A program made the position numbers and the translations under genes. A stretch of 64,000 nucleotides of DNA, from positions 1 to 64,000 of the forward strand of contig CAYUIQ010000010.1 in the NCBI GenBank assembly GCA_964444795.1, given 5' to 3'. Under the pieces are notes generated by a model, which was not told the DNA's origin, did not search any database, and saw only the letters and a program-made list of their open reading frames with translations. The stretch is from JABMRP01 sp964444795. GTDB taxonomy: Bacteria > Planctomycetota > Planctomycetia > Pirellulales > Thermoguttaceae. This document shows, one piece after another, positions 55,595-63,759 of the stretch. Each line of letters starts with the position of its first letter. Position 1 is the first letter of the stretch.

Positions 55595-56140
55595 ATGCAG
55601 ATTATGCTGCTGGGAGATATGATGGGAACAAAGTCACTCCTCCTCTCGGGCGCGTCTGGGCCCCTTGAAGAGAAATACACTGCCGTCACTAAGTGCTTCG
55701 CAAACTGCTACCGCATGTACCACCTGAGAAGTAGAAGCATGTTCTGTCTGACGTTCAGCGATTCTGTTATTGTGGTGTGGGATGACTTCAACGAGGGCCG
55801 GAGATTCTGCCATCTCTTCGCACGTGCGCTATATCAACAGTTCTCTATCGCCCACATAGACGCCAGAGTGTTCGTCGACCAGGGAGATGTTGTTTCCTCT
55901 GTTGACAACAGGTTCGGGCTTTACGCTGGCATTGAATCACGCTTCCTCTCGTTCTCACCGATCTCGTTCGGGGCTTGGTCAGTATTCGGGGGAGAGGAGG
56001 CGCATTTTCTTCCGGGAGTGTATGTAGGGGAGGACCTTAGTCGGCACCTCTCAGCACCTGTCGGAATGACGTTCTCGAGAGTGTCGTGCATCGTAGGCAA
56101 ATTTGCATATCGTCGTATGACTGGAGAAGGGATTTTGTAG
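55595..56140 (+). CDS. Nucleotide-cyclase-like (palm domain) protein, unconfirmed
   Basis: 181 aa. AGGAGGAAG precedes ATG 55595. The N-terminus MQIMLLGDMMGTKSLLL puts Asp8 at the end of a hydrophobic strand followed by G-T-K. CLTFSDSVIVVW (S55-D56-S57) gives a second Asp on a strand, and a later IDARVFVDQGDVV strand pair precedes a substrate-like loop. This D...SDS...G pattern is that of class III nucleotide cyclases and related palm domains used in signalling and antiphage systems (Pycsar type). The similarity is motif-level only. Catalysis is not proven. The neighbour is not a recognisable effector. Confidence 0.5.
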   Translation: MQIMLLGDMMGTKSLLLSGASGPLEEKYTAVTKCFANCYRMYHLRSRSMFCLTFSDSVIVVWDDFNEGRRFCHLFARALYQQFSIAHIDARVFVDQGDVVSSVDNRFGLYAGIESRFLSFSPISFGAWSVFGGEEAHFLPGVYVGEDLSRHLSAPVGMTFSRVSCIVGKFAYRRMTGEGIL

Positions 56141-56170
56141 CAGGAAGAAGTCAGGCATTCAGCCAGGTAA

Positions 56171-56191
56171 GTCAGGCACTACGTGCCTGAC
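56171..56191. repeat. REP palindrome 1
   Basis: GTCAGGCAC-TAC-GTGCCTGAC, a perfect 9-bp inverted pair. A partial copy (GTCAGGCATTCAGCC) lies just upstream. Matches the palindrome at 56294-56314. Confidence 0.75.
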
Positions 56192-56221
56192 TCCCCGGGT
56201 CATACATGGTATGCTACGGCC

Positions 56222-56353
56222 ATGACTGACTACCAACGCTATTTCGTCGCGGCCGAAACGTACTCCTTCGCGCTCGTAACGGAGGAACAGGTGGTCAGGC
56301 ACGGAGTGCCTGACCTACGGCTGAAATCAACGCGTAGCTTCGCCGCCCGGTGA
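56222..56353 (+). pseudogene. Remnant of a REP-associated tyrosine transposase (RAYT)
   Basis: Frame from ATG 56222 reads MTDYQRYFVAAETYSFALVT, which fits the N-terminal signature of RAYT/IS200-like transposases (M-x-[DN]-Y-[RQ]-R-x-[YF]-V-x-G-x-T-Y-x-F). After about 23 codons it runs into a REP palindrome and stops. The catalytic HUH and Tyr are gone. Confidence 0.6.
56294..56314. repeat. REP palindrome 2
   Basis: GTCAGGCAC-GGA-GTGCCTGAC, the same arms as at 56171-56191 with a different spacer. It ends the transposase remnant. Confidence 0.75.
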
Positions 56354-56371
56354 ACTTGGACGTTACACGCG

Positions 56372-57748
56372 TTACGACGCCTTCTCCATCGCCGCCGCGG
56401 CGTGGAGCTTGTTGTAGAGCGTTTTGAGGCTGATGCCCAACTGCTGGGCCGCCTTGGGCTTGCTGCCTTCGTTATCCTCCAGGGCCAGATGGATGGCCCG
56501 GATTTCCATCTCGCGCAAGGTCCCCGTGGGCTCGTCCGCGGCAACTCCCCGCAGCCGGCGGGTGGCGAATCGCTCGGGCAGATCCTCTGGACCGATCGGC
56601 AGCCGCTCGCCGAGAATCATCGCGTGCTCGATCACGTTGGCCAGTTCGCGGACGTTGCCCGGCCAGCAATGATTTGACAGGGCCCCCAGCGCGGCCGGGG
56701 TGAAGACCTCCGTTCGGTCGGCTATCTCGGGACGGAATCGGGCGGCCAGATGCCGGGCCAGCACGCCGATGTCCTCGGGCCGCTGGCGCAACGGCGGCAA
56801 CTGGATCTCGAACGTATTGACGCGGAACCAGAGATCCTCGCGAAACTCCTCCTGCTGGACCATCTCCTCGAGGTTGCGATGCGTGGCACAAACCACCCGC
56901 ACGTCGCAACGAAACGACTCGTTATCGCCCACGCGCCGAATCTCGCCGCTTTCCAAGAATCGCAGCAACTTGGCCTGCACGGCCTTGGGCAGTTCGCCGA
57001 TTTCGTCCAAAAAGAGCGTGCCGCCACTGGCCACTTCGAACAGGCCCGTGCGATGTTCGTCGGCGCCGGTGAAACTTCCCTTGCGATGGCCGAACAGTTC
57101 GCTTTCGATCAGATTCTCGGGCAGACCGCCGCAATTGACGGCGACCATCGGGGCGTCGGCCCTGGGCCCGCGGTCGTGCAGCGCCCGGGCGACCAGTTCC
57201 TTGCCGGTGCCCGTCTCGCCCAAGATCAGCACGGTCGAATCGGCGGGAGCCACCTTGGCGATGAGCCGGTCGACGCGTTGCATAGCCGGGCTGTCGCCGA
57301 TCAGTTCCGAAGTGCCCTCGGCTCGCTCCAATCGCCCCCGGACCGCCCGGTACTTGTTGGTCAACTCGCGCCGCTCGGCCACGCGCCGCAGCAAAGCTTC
57401 CAACTCGGCCAGCCGGCAGGGCTTGGTCAGATAGTCGAACGCCCCATGGCGCAGCGCCGCCACGGCCGTTTTCAGCGACGACTTGCCGGTCAGCACGATG
57501 CTGTCGGCCTCGGGAGCCAACTCCTTGGCCTTGGCGATCACCTCGATGCCACCCATTCCCGGCATGTCCAGATCGACCAGCAGGCAGTCGTACGTATTGC
57601 GTTGCATGGCGGCCACGGCGGTCAGCCCGTCGGGACAGACCGTGACTTCGTGTCCCATGCGGGGCAGTTCGAGGCTCATCAACTGTTGCAGCGACGGCTC
57701 GTCGTCGGCAAACAGGAGCTTGAGTCGGCTAGGCGGCTTGGTACTGAT
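56372..57748 (-). CDS. NtrC-family sigma-54-dependent response regulator
   Basis: About 458 aa. Receiver domain with phospho-Asp (about residue 59) in LLVDLDMPG and Lys in YLTKPCR. AAA+ domain with Walker A GETGTGKE, the sigma-54 loop GSFTGA (a variant of GAFTGA) and Walker B GGTLFLDEIGEL. C-terminal Fis-type HTH (AAQQLGISLKTLYNKLH). No ATG, GTG or TTG begins the receiver at the expected place. ATC 57748 preceded by GGGAG fits length and coupling best: it overlaps the kinase stop by 20 nt. The only in-frame ATG (57961) lies 230 nt inside the kinase gene. Partner of the upstream kinase; activates sigma-54 promoters. Confidence 0.85.
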   Translation of the reverse strand: MSTKPPSRLKLLFADDEPSLQQLMSLELPRMGHEVTVCPDGLTAVAAMQRNTYDCLLVDLDMPGMGGIEVIAKAKELAPEADSIVLTGKSSLKTAVAALRHGAFDYLTKPCRLAELEALLRRVAERRELTNKYRAVRGRLERAEGTSELIGDSPAMQRVDRLIAKVAPADSTVLILGETGTGKELVARALHDRGPRADAPMVAVNCGGLPENLIESELFGHRKGSFTGADEHRTGLFEVASGGTLFLDEIGELPKAVQAKLLRFLESGEIRRVGDNESFRCDVRVVCATHRNLEEMVQQEEFREDLWFRVNTFEIQLPPLRQRPEDIGVLARHLAARFRPEIADRTEVFTPAALGALSNHCWPGNVRELANVIEHAMILGERLPIGPEDLPERFATRRLRGVAADEPTGTLREMEIRAIHLALEDNEGSKPKAAQQLGISLKTLYNKLHAAAAMEKAS

Positions 57749-59354
57749 TTCTGCTCTCCCTCGGTTCGATTTCCAAAGGCAGCCGAACCCGGAACGTGGC
57801 TCCCTGGCCCGGTCCCGAACTGGACGCCTCGATCTCCCCCCCGTGATCGGCAACGATGCGATAGCTAATCGACAGCCCCAACCCGGTACCTTGTCCCGAA
57901 GGCTGTCCCGAGCGGCGGCGAGTGAAGAACGGCTCGAACAAGTGCTCCAGCACGTCGGCATCCATGCCGCACCCGTCGTCGGTAAAGATCAACTGGGCCG
58001 CTTCGCCGCGGCGCGCCAGTTCGATCCGTACGGTTCCGCCCGCGTCGAGACTGTCCAGGGCGTTGGTCAACAGGTTGAGCACGACCTGGCGGATCTCTTG
58101 CGGGTTGATCGTCGCGACCAGCGGTTCGCCGTCGGCCAAGTCCACGTTTTTCTGCTGATAGCGGCCGAGATGGGAGACCATCTCGATCACCTCGACCATC
58201 AGCCCGCGCAAGTCGACCCGCTGGCGAGTCACCGGTCCGGTTCGCGAGAAGTCCAACAGCTTCTCGGTAATCTCCTTGCAGCGAAACGCCTCGCTATGGA
58301 TCATCGCCAGGTAGTCGGCAATGACGGCGTGTCGCGGATCGTCGCTGGCGATGAATTTCTCGTCGAGCAATTCGCCGACGCGGCCTTGCAGCGATTCGCT
58401 GCACATGGCGATCGAAGCCAGGGGATTGTTGATTTCGTGGGCCACGCCGGCGGCCAGGAACCCCACGCTGGCAAGTTGCTCGTTGCGGATGACTTGCTTG
58501 GTTCGCTGGCGGACCTGCTGGTCGAGATCGTCGCGGATCGCGCGGAATCGAGTCGTCATGTCGTTCATCGCTCGGGCGAGTTCGCCCATCTCGTCTTCGG
58601 CGTCGACGGTGATGCGGTAATCGAACTGGCCGGCCGCGACCCGCCGCGACCCGCGGATTAGCGTACGCAACGGCCGCAAGACCCACTGAACGGATAGCCG
58701 GATGAAGAGCAGGAAGATCAGCGCCGCGGCGATGCTGGCCACCCACGCCCCGACGATCAGGGTGCGATACTGGGTGCGGACCCCGGCGGCAAATCCGCCG
58801 ATCGTGCGATGCAAGTGGCTGGGCAAGTCGGCCCCCAGCGTCTGAAGTTCTGCCAGTTGTTCATCGACCCGCCGCAGCGTCGTCGCCTGCCCCATCCCAT
58901 GGTCGGCGCCGATGGTCCTCTCGACCTCGGCCAACGTCGCTTCGATCTTGTGGACCGTTTGCCATTCCGGGCGGTTGTCGGCAATTTGTGAATCGTCCCG
59001 GACCTTCTGCGCCAGCTTCTCGCGGTATGCCTGGAACGTTTCCCGCGTGGCCTCGACTTCATCGGCAAACTGTCCGGCGAGCGCTGCGGCCTGATCGATC
59101 TCTTGCATCGGCCGGATCTGTTGCCACTGCCGAATCTGGGCCAGCGTCACCTGCATGTCGGCGACGCGCCGGTTCATCTGGGCCGCCAGCGGAAGCTCCG
59201 AACTGCGCCAACTGAGGCTTTTAACCAGACTCCGGTAGGCGTAGAAGCCGTAGAGCCCCGCGCCGGTCAAGGTGGCCACCACCGCCAGCAAGAGCCAGAA
59301 GCCGAGAATGAGCTTATATCGGATGGGCCATTTCGACAGCACGGCGACCTCCAT
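57729..59354 (-). CDS. Membrane sensor histidine kinase (NtrB-like, HAMP)
   Basis: 541 aa. Two membrane helices (about 13-38 and 197-220) flank a helical periplasmic sensor domain of about 155 residues. HAMP follows (about 221-275), then HisKA with His306 in GVAHEINNPLAS, and HATPase with N box NLLTNALDSL, G1 DDGCGM and G2 GQGTGLGLSI. ATG 59354 is preferred to TTG 59375. It precedes and overlaps the NtrC-type regulator gene, forming a standard two-component pair. Signal unknown. Confidence 0.92.
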   Translation of the reverse strand: MEVAVLSKWPIRYKLILGFWLLLAVVATLTGAGLYGFYAYRSLVKSLSWRSSELPLAAQMNRRVADMQVTLAQIRQWQQIRPMQEIDQAAALAGQFADEVEATRETFQAYREKLAQKVRDDSQIADNRPEWQTVHKIEATLAEVERTIGADHGMGQATTLRRVDEQLAELQTLGADLPSHLHRTIGGFAAGVRTQYRTLIVGAWVASIAAALIFLLFIRLSVQWVLRPLRTLIRGSRRVAAGQFDYRITVDAEDEMGELARAMNDMTTRFRAIRDDLDQQVRQRTKQVIRNEQLASVGFLAAGVAHEINNPLASIAMCSESLQGRVGELLDEKFIASDDPRHAVIADYLAMIHSEAFRCKEITEKLLDFSRTGPVTRQRVDLRGLMVEVIEMVSHLGRYQQKNVDLADGEPLVATINPQEIRQVVLNLLTNALDSLDAGGTVRIELARRGEAAQLIFTDDGCGMDADVLEHLFEPFFTRRRSGQPSGQGTGLGLSISYRIVADHGGEIEASSSGPGQGATFRVRLPLEIEPRESRNQYQAA

Positions 59355-59639
59355 GTCGCTCGGTCGATTTCGCAAACCCCTCGGGCATCATCGAGGACCC
59401 CGCCGACGGACCATCCTTGGCCGACGCTTCACGGGGCTCGATTATGGGGAGGCGAGAGTGTACAACGCCGGCTATCGTGGGGCAATACGAAGCAGCTTCA
59501 GGATTGTTAATACAGGATGACGGCGGTGCCTAGGGAAAGTCAAAGAGGGCCTTCAGAGGGGCACTCCGAGGGGCCTCTGCCCGCAAAATCTACGAAATCG
59601 CTACAGTTTACCATCAGCGCAGCCGATTCTAAGATCGTT

Positions 59640-60428
59640 ATGTGGTGTGCCACCTGCGGACAAGATGTGCCTGGAGTTGCGCTGACCGAGTCGGACGGTT
59701 TGGGCTGCGCCCGATGTGGGCGCCGGATTGGCCAGCCGTCTTCCGTGCCCGACGAGACGGCCGGAGACACCGGGGCAACCGGTGCGGATGCGACCGAGGG
59801 ATCGGCAGCCGATTCGACCGGCTTGGAGCCTCCGCCACGTTGGCGTTACGATTCGTGGGAGATGGACGAGCAGTTGCGTCACGTTGCCCGGCGGCTGGGC
59901 CGCGGGGAACGGGCCGCGGATGAACTCCCCACCTCAGTCGGATCGTCCGAATCGGACCATAGGTCACCCCTCGCCTGGCACCTGGGCGATGCGACTCGGC
60001 GCGCCGACGATCGCTGGGCGCCACGCTCCGGGCGAAGGAGTTTGCTGGGGCAAGTATTCCTGGGCCTGGGTGTCATGGGGTCGGTTTGCGGCGGCGTTCT
60101 GTTGGCCTGGTCGGTCATCGCCGAGCGTAACGAACTGTGGGACGCCGGGATGCCGATCGCCCTGGTCGGCCAGGCCGCGCTGTTGCTTGCCTTGATTCTG
60201 CATCTGGAACGCTTCTGGCGCGATGGCCGTCACGCCGCGGAAAAGCTCGATCGATTCGAAGGGCAACTCCGCGATCTGCAAACATCCGCCCTACCGGATA
60301 TGGGGCACGGATTCCCCCGGAACACGCTTCATCGGCAAACCGACTCGGGGGACGATCCCCAGATGCTGTTGGCCGACCTCAAAGGCCAACTCGAGCAGCT
60401 TGCCGTCCAACTCCAGCAGCGCGTATAG
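59640..60428 (+). CDS. Zinc-ribbon protein with two membrane helices
   Basis: 262 aa. ATG 59640 starts directly with a zinc ribbon (MWCATCGQDV...CARCGRRIG). A disordered Thr/Ala-rich linker follows, then a conserved-looking WRYDSWEMDEQLRHVARRLG motif, two membrane helices (LLGQVFLGLGVMGSVCGGVL and MPIALVGQAALLLALILHL), and a C-terminal coiled coil (EKLDRFEGQLRDLQ; DLKGQLEQLAVQLQQ). The frame is open to 59517 but that part is low complexity. Planctomycete-type; function unknown. Confidence 0.7.
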   Translation: MWCATCGQDVPGVALTESDGLGCARCGRRIGQPSSVPDETAGDTGATGADATEGSAADSTGLEPPPRWRYDSWEMDEQLRHVARRLGRGERAADELPTSVGSSESDHRSPLAWHLGDATRRADDRWAPRSGRRSLLGQVFLGLGVMGSVCGGVLLAWSVIAERNELWDAGMPIALVGQAALLLALILHLERFWRDGRHAAEKLDRFEGQLRDLQTSALPDMGHGFPRNTLHRQTDSGDDPQMLLADLKGQLEQLAVQLQQRV

Positions 60429-60449
60429 CACTAAACGGAGCATTACGAA

Positions 60450-61664
60450 GTGGACAAGCCGTCGATCGAGCGCGCCTTCGTCACGCCCACGGTTCTGCTG
60501 GCCGCCATGCTGGTGGCATTGGTCGCCCGGGATACGGACCGCCGCCAGTGGGATTTCAAGATCTACTACCATGCCGCAACGGTCCACGCGGCCGGCTCCA
60601 ATCCCTACGACGCACCGGCCGACGTCGTCGATCTGCACTACGTCTATCCGCCACTGTCGCTCTACGTCTTTCGCCCCTTTACGTTGCTTCAGCCATCGAC
60701 CGCCTACCATGTGTTTCTGGCGCTGAAGTGCGCCGCGGCGCTCGTGCTGCTTGGGATCTGGCAGCGGTATTTCTTGAAGGAAGATCGCGGGCCGATCTTC
60801 TGGCTGTTTGCCTTGCTGGCGTTTCATTCGGCGGTGGGTTGCGATCTGGTGGCGGGCAATATCTCGATCTTCGAGCAATTGGCGCTCTGGACGGCCTTTG
60901 CCTGCTTCCTCGACGACCGGCCGTTGCCCTTCTGCGGGCTGATCGTGGCCGTGGCCCTGTTCAAGATCACGCCGATCGTCTTCTTGGTGTTGTTGCCTCT
61001 CTCCACGATCCGCCGGCGCTGGGTCTGGCTCGGCGGTTCGCTGGCTATCTTCGCGGCGGTTCTGGCGATCCAGTACGTCGCGACACCCCAATTGCTGGCC
61101 GACTTCTGGCGGAATGCCTCGGCGTTGGACGAGCGAGGCGCCATCAATCCGGCCACGCTGGCCGCCGTGCGCGACGTGACCGAGCGACTGGCCCTGCCAT
61201 CGGCAACCGCCTGGGCTGCGTGGACCGCGCTGGTCACGGGCGTGGCGGCGACTTCGTGGTTGGCCTGGCGTAAATTGAGGACCGAGAAGTTCGCCGATCA
61301 ACGGCAACTACTGCTCTTTCTGACGTGCCTGAGCCTGGTCCTGGTGATGCCGCGAATGAAGAACTACTCGTACATCCTGCTGATCGTTCCGTCGTATTAC
61401 GTGATCGCCCGAACCGCCTCGATCCGCCTGCAAATTCTGCTCTTCGTTCTCGTGGCCAATCCGGTGACCAGCTTCCTCGGCCAGAAACTACAAACCGGCT
61501 CGCCAGTCGCCCAGCGCGGCCTGATGCCGATCGAGTACTACCCGCTGCTGGCGGCGTACGTGGTGTGGGGTGTGTGCATTGCGAGGATCCTTCGCGGCGA
61601 CGCGCGCGGATCAACCGATCAGAACCGCAGCAAGATTTCTTCCAGCGGTCGCTTGGGTACGTGA
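60450..61664 (+). CDS. Glycosyltransferase 87-like polytopic membrane protein
   Basis: 404 aa. GTG start 60450 with CGGAG 9 nt upstream. About ten membrane helices. The first loop holds RQWDFKIYYHAA and GSNPYDAP...YVYPPLSLY, the acidic and aromatic motifs typical of GT87/DUF2029 mannosyltransferases that use polyprenyl-phosphate sugar donors. MKNYSYILLI near the C-terminus is also characteristic. The last 46 nt overlap the end of the convergent nitroreductase gene. Confidence 0.8.
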   Translation: MDKPSIERAFVTPTVLLAAMLVALVARDTDRRQWDFKIYYHAATVHAAGSNPYDAPADVVDLHYVYPPLSLYVFRPFTLLQPSTAYHVFLALKCAAALVLLGIWQRYFLKEDRGPIFWLFALLAFHSAVGCDLVAGNISIFEQLALWTAFACFLDDRPLPFCGLIVAVALFKITPIVFLVLLPLSTIRRRWVWLGGSLAIFAAVLAIQYVATPQLLADFWRNASALDERGAINPATLAAVRDVTERLALPSATAWAAWTALVTGVAATSWLAWRKLRTEKFADQRQLLLFLTCLSLVLVMPRMKNYSYILLIVPSYYVIARTASIRLQILLFVLVANPVTSFLGQKLQTGSPVAQRGLMPIEYYPLLAAYVVWGVCIARILRGDARGSTDQNRSKISSSGRLGT

Positions 61665-62194
61665 TGCACGCCCCCGGCGTCGCGCCAGTAGGGTACGTCA
61701 TCGGGGCTGCGGCTGTCGTCGAGCACGACCGTTTCATTCGGCTCGCCCAAGGCCAGCACCAAGAGGATCTTGAATCGCTCGGGAATGTGCAGCGCCTGGC
61801 GCAGCGCGGGGCGGTCGATCGATCCGACCATGCATCCACCCAACCCCTTGGCCACCGCGCCGAGCATCATCGATTGGGCGACGATGCCCGGGTCGGCGTG
61901 ATACTGCTCGGCAATTTGCGTATCGCCGAGGATCACGATGTAGCCGGTCGGTCGCTCCCCCGGTGCCGGTCCGGGCCAATCCTCCAGCGCGGCCGCCCAG
62001 CGAAGCGTGTCGAACACGCGGGCGTTTTCTTCCGCTTGCCAGGAGATCACGTACTTCAGCGGTTGCCGGTTGGCCGCCGCCGGGCAGAGGCGGGTCAGCC
62101 CGACGAGTTCGACCAGCGTCGGCTCGTCGATTGCTCGGTCCTCGCGAAAGCGACGATAACTGCGACTCTTGCGAAGCAACTGGGCAAGTTTCAT
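61619..62194 (-). CDS. Nitroreductase family protein
   Basis: 191 aa. FMN-binding oxidoreductase: N-terminal LLRKSRSYRRFREDRAI (RSxRxF motif for phosphate), RLCPAAANRQPLKYV, VAQSMMLGAVAKGLGGCMVG and a C-terminal LVLALGEPNE. ATG 62194 with AGAGGG upstream. It starts 11 nt after the peptidase gene ends, so is probably co-transcribed with it. Reduces unknown nitro or quinone-like substrates. Confidence 0.9.
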   Translation of the reverse strand: MKLAQLLRKSRSYRRFREDRAIDEPTLVELVGLTRLCPAAANRQPLKYVISWQAEENARVFDTLRWAAALEDWPGPAPGERPTGYIVILGDTQIAEQYHADPGIVAQSMMLGAVAKGLGGCMVGSIDRPALRQALHIPERFKILLVLALGEPNETVVLDDSRSPDDVPYWRDAGGVHHVPKRPLEEILLRF

Positions 62195-62205
62195 GGGGCC
62201 CTCTT

Positions 62206-63759
62206 TCACGCCTCGCGTTTCGGCGGGTCGTTCTCGATCCACAGCACGAGCACTTGTTGCCGGCCTTGGCGCTCGATCAGTAGCTTGATCGGACCGGGCA
62301 CGGTCGTGATCCGCTTGAGGAATTGGCGATCGTCGTCGAAATCGTGGCCGGCCACCTGGTAGATGCGGTCGCCGGCTTTCAAGCCCGCCTGGGCGGCCGG
62401 TGAGCGAGGTACCACGCCGCTGATCACGACACTACCTGGAGCGGCCTCGTCGACCCGCCAGGAGATGCCGATCCGCATGGGATTGCCGACAAGTCGGACG
62501 TTCAACTCCCGCGGGTTCGCTTCGGCTTGCCGTTGGATCCGCACGGCAACCGGGTTCTCGGCCGTGGCCAAAGCGGCCTTCAGGTCGTCGCTACCGTGGA
62601 TCGGCTTGCCGCCGACTTGCACGACCTGATCGCCAGACCGAATCGCCGCACGGGCCGCGGGCGAACCTTCGACGATCGCCGTCACCCGCACTCCGTCGCC
62701 GGCCGCTTCGTCGGTATTCCACCGGATCCCCAGCCGGTCGCTTCCGATGGGTGCGTCGGCCAGAAACTGCTTCTGGGCTTTGACCGTCTCCTTGCGAACC
62801 GCTGCGCGAAAGCCGGGAAGTTGCTCGGCGTTGGCCAGTTCGTGGGCGGTGAGAAAAGCCAGTCGGGAAACGAGCCGCATACCGGCCGGGTCGATGTACT
62901 GGGTGTCGTCGGTCGGCTTGTGGTAATGTTCGTGGAAGCCCGTGTGAAAGGTGACGGCCGGGATGTCACGCTTGACGAACGAAAAATGGTCGGCGTTGGC
63001 GACCACGCCCCAGGGAAACTCCAGCGCCAGGCCGATCCCCGTGTTCTGCTGGCTCAACAACCGTCGCATCCCATAGGCGCTGCGTCCGCCGAAAAAGATC
63101 ACCCGCTGATCGCGCAAGTGGCCGATCATATCGAGGTTCACCACAAAGGGGACTTGTGCCAGCGGGACGGTGGGATGGTCCAGCCAGTGCTTCGAGCCCA
63201 ACAGGCCTTTCTCTTCGGCGTCCCAACCGACAAACAGAATCGTGCGTCGCGGCGCCTCCGGGAGCATGCAAAACGCCTGGGCCATTTCCAACAGTCCCGA
63301 GGTCCCGCTGGCGTTGTCGTCGGCCCCGTTGTGAATCGATGCGACGACCCCCGCTTTGTCTTTCTGGGGTCCAAACCCGACGTGGTCGAAGTGGGCCCCG
63401 ACGAGGATCGTCTCATGCCGAAGTTCGGGATCGCTTCCCGGCAGCACGGCCAGCACGTTGCGGTAATCGGAGCCGAAGCATTGATAGTACCCGCCGTCGG
63501 CAGCGCCGCCGCGAAGTCCCATCTCGGCCAATCGGGTCTGCAAGTACCCGGCCGCCGCGTGGCCACCGGGAGTTCCCGCCTCGCGGCCTTCCCGGGCGTC
63601 GTCGGCCAGATAGTCGACGTGTTGCCGCAGTTCGTCGCCGGTGATCGACTCCAGGGCGGCGGTCAACGCGGAACTCCGTTCGGCCGCCGGTACGGGGCAG
63701 AGAATCGTTGCCGACAGCAAAATAGCCGTGGCAAGGAGCACTGGACGCATTGGTTTCAT
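62206..63759 (-). CDS. Exported M28 family metallopeptidase with two PDZ domains
   Basis: 517 aa. Signal peptide MKPMRPVLLATAILLSA. Two-zinc aminopeptidase core: His123 (GAHFDHVG), Asp147 (NGADDNASG), catalytic/ligand Glu182-Glu183 (DAEEKGL), Asp210 (NLDMIG) and His280 (HYHKPTDD). Two C-terminal PDZ domains (about 345-420 and 430-515), each with a GSPAARAAIRSGDQV-like carboxylate loop. Releases N-terminal residues from peptides in the periplasm. First gene of a pair with the nitroreductase. Confidence 0.92.
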   Translation of the reverse strand: MKPMRPVLLATAILLSATILCPVPAAERSSALTAALESITGDELRQHVDYLADDAREGREAGTPGGHAAAGYLQTRLAEMGLRGGAADGGYYQCFGSDYRNVLAVLPGSDPELRHETILVGAHFDHVGFGPQKDKAGVVASIHNGADDNASGTSGLLEMAQAFCMLPEAPRRTILFVGWDAEEKGLLGSKHWLDHPTVPLAQVPFVVNLDMIGHLRDQRVIFFGGRSAYGMRRLLSQQNTGIGLALEFPWGVVANADHFSFVKRDIPAVTFHTGFHEHYHKPTDDTQYIDPAGMRLVSRLAFLTAHELANAEQLPGFRAAVRKETVKAQKQFLADAPIGSDRLGIRWNTDEAAGDGVRVTAIVEGSPAARAAIRSGDQVVQVGGKPIHGSDDLKAALATAENPVAVRIQRQAEANPRELNVRLVGNPMRIGISWRVDEAAPGSVVISGVVPRSPAAQAGLKAGDRIYQVAGHDFDDDRQFLKRITTVPGPIKLLIERQGRQQVLVLWIENDPPKREA

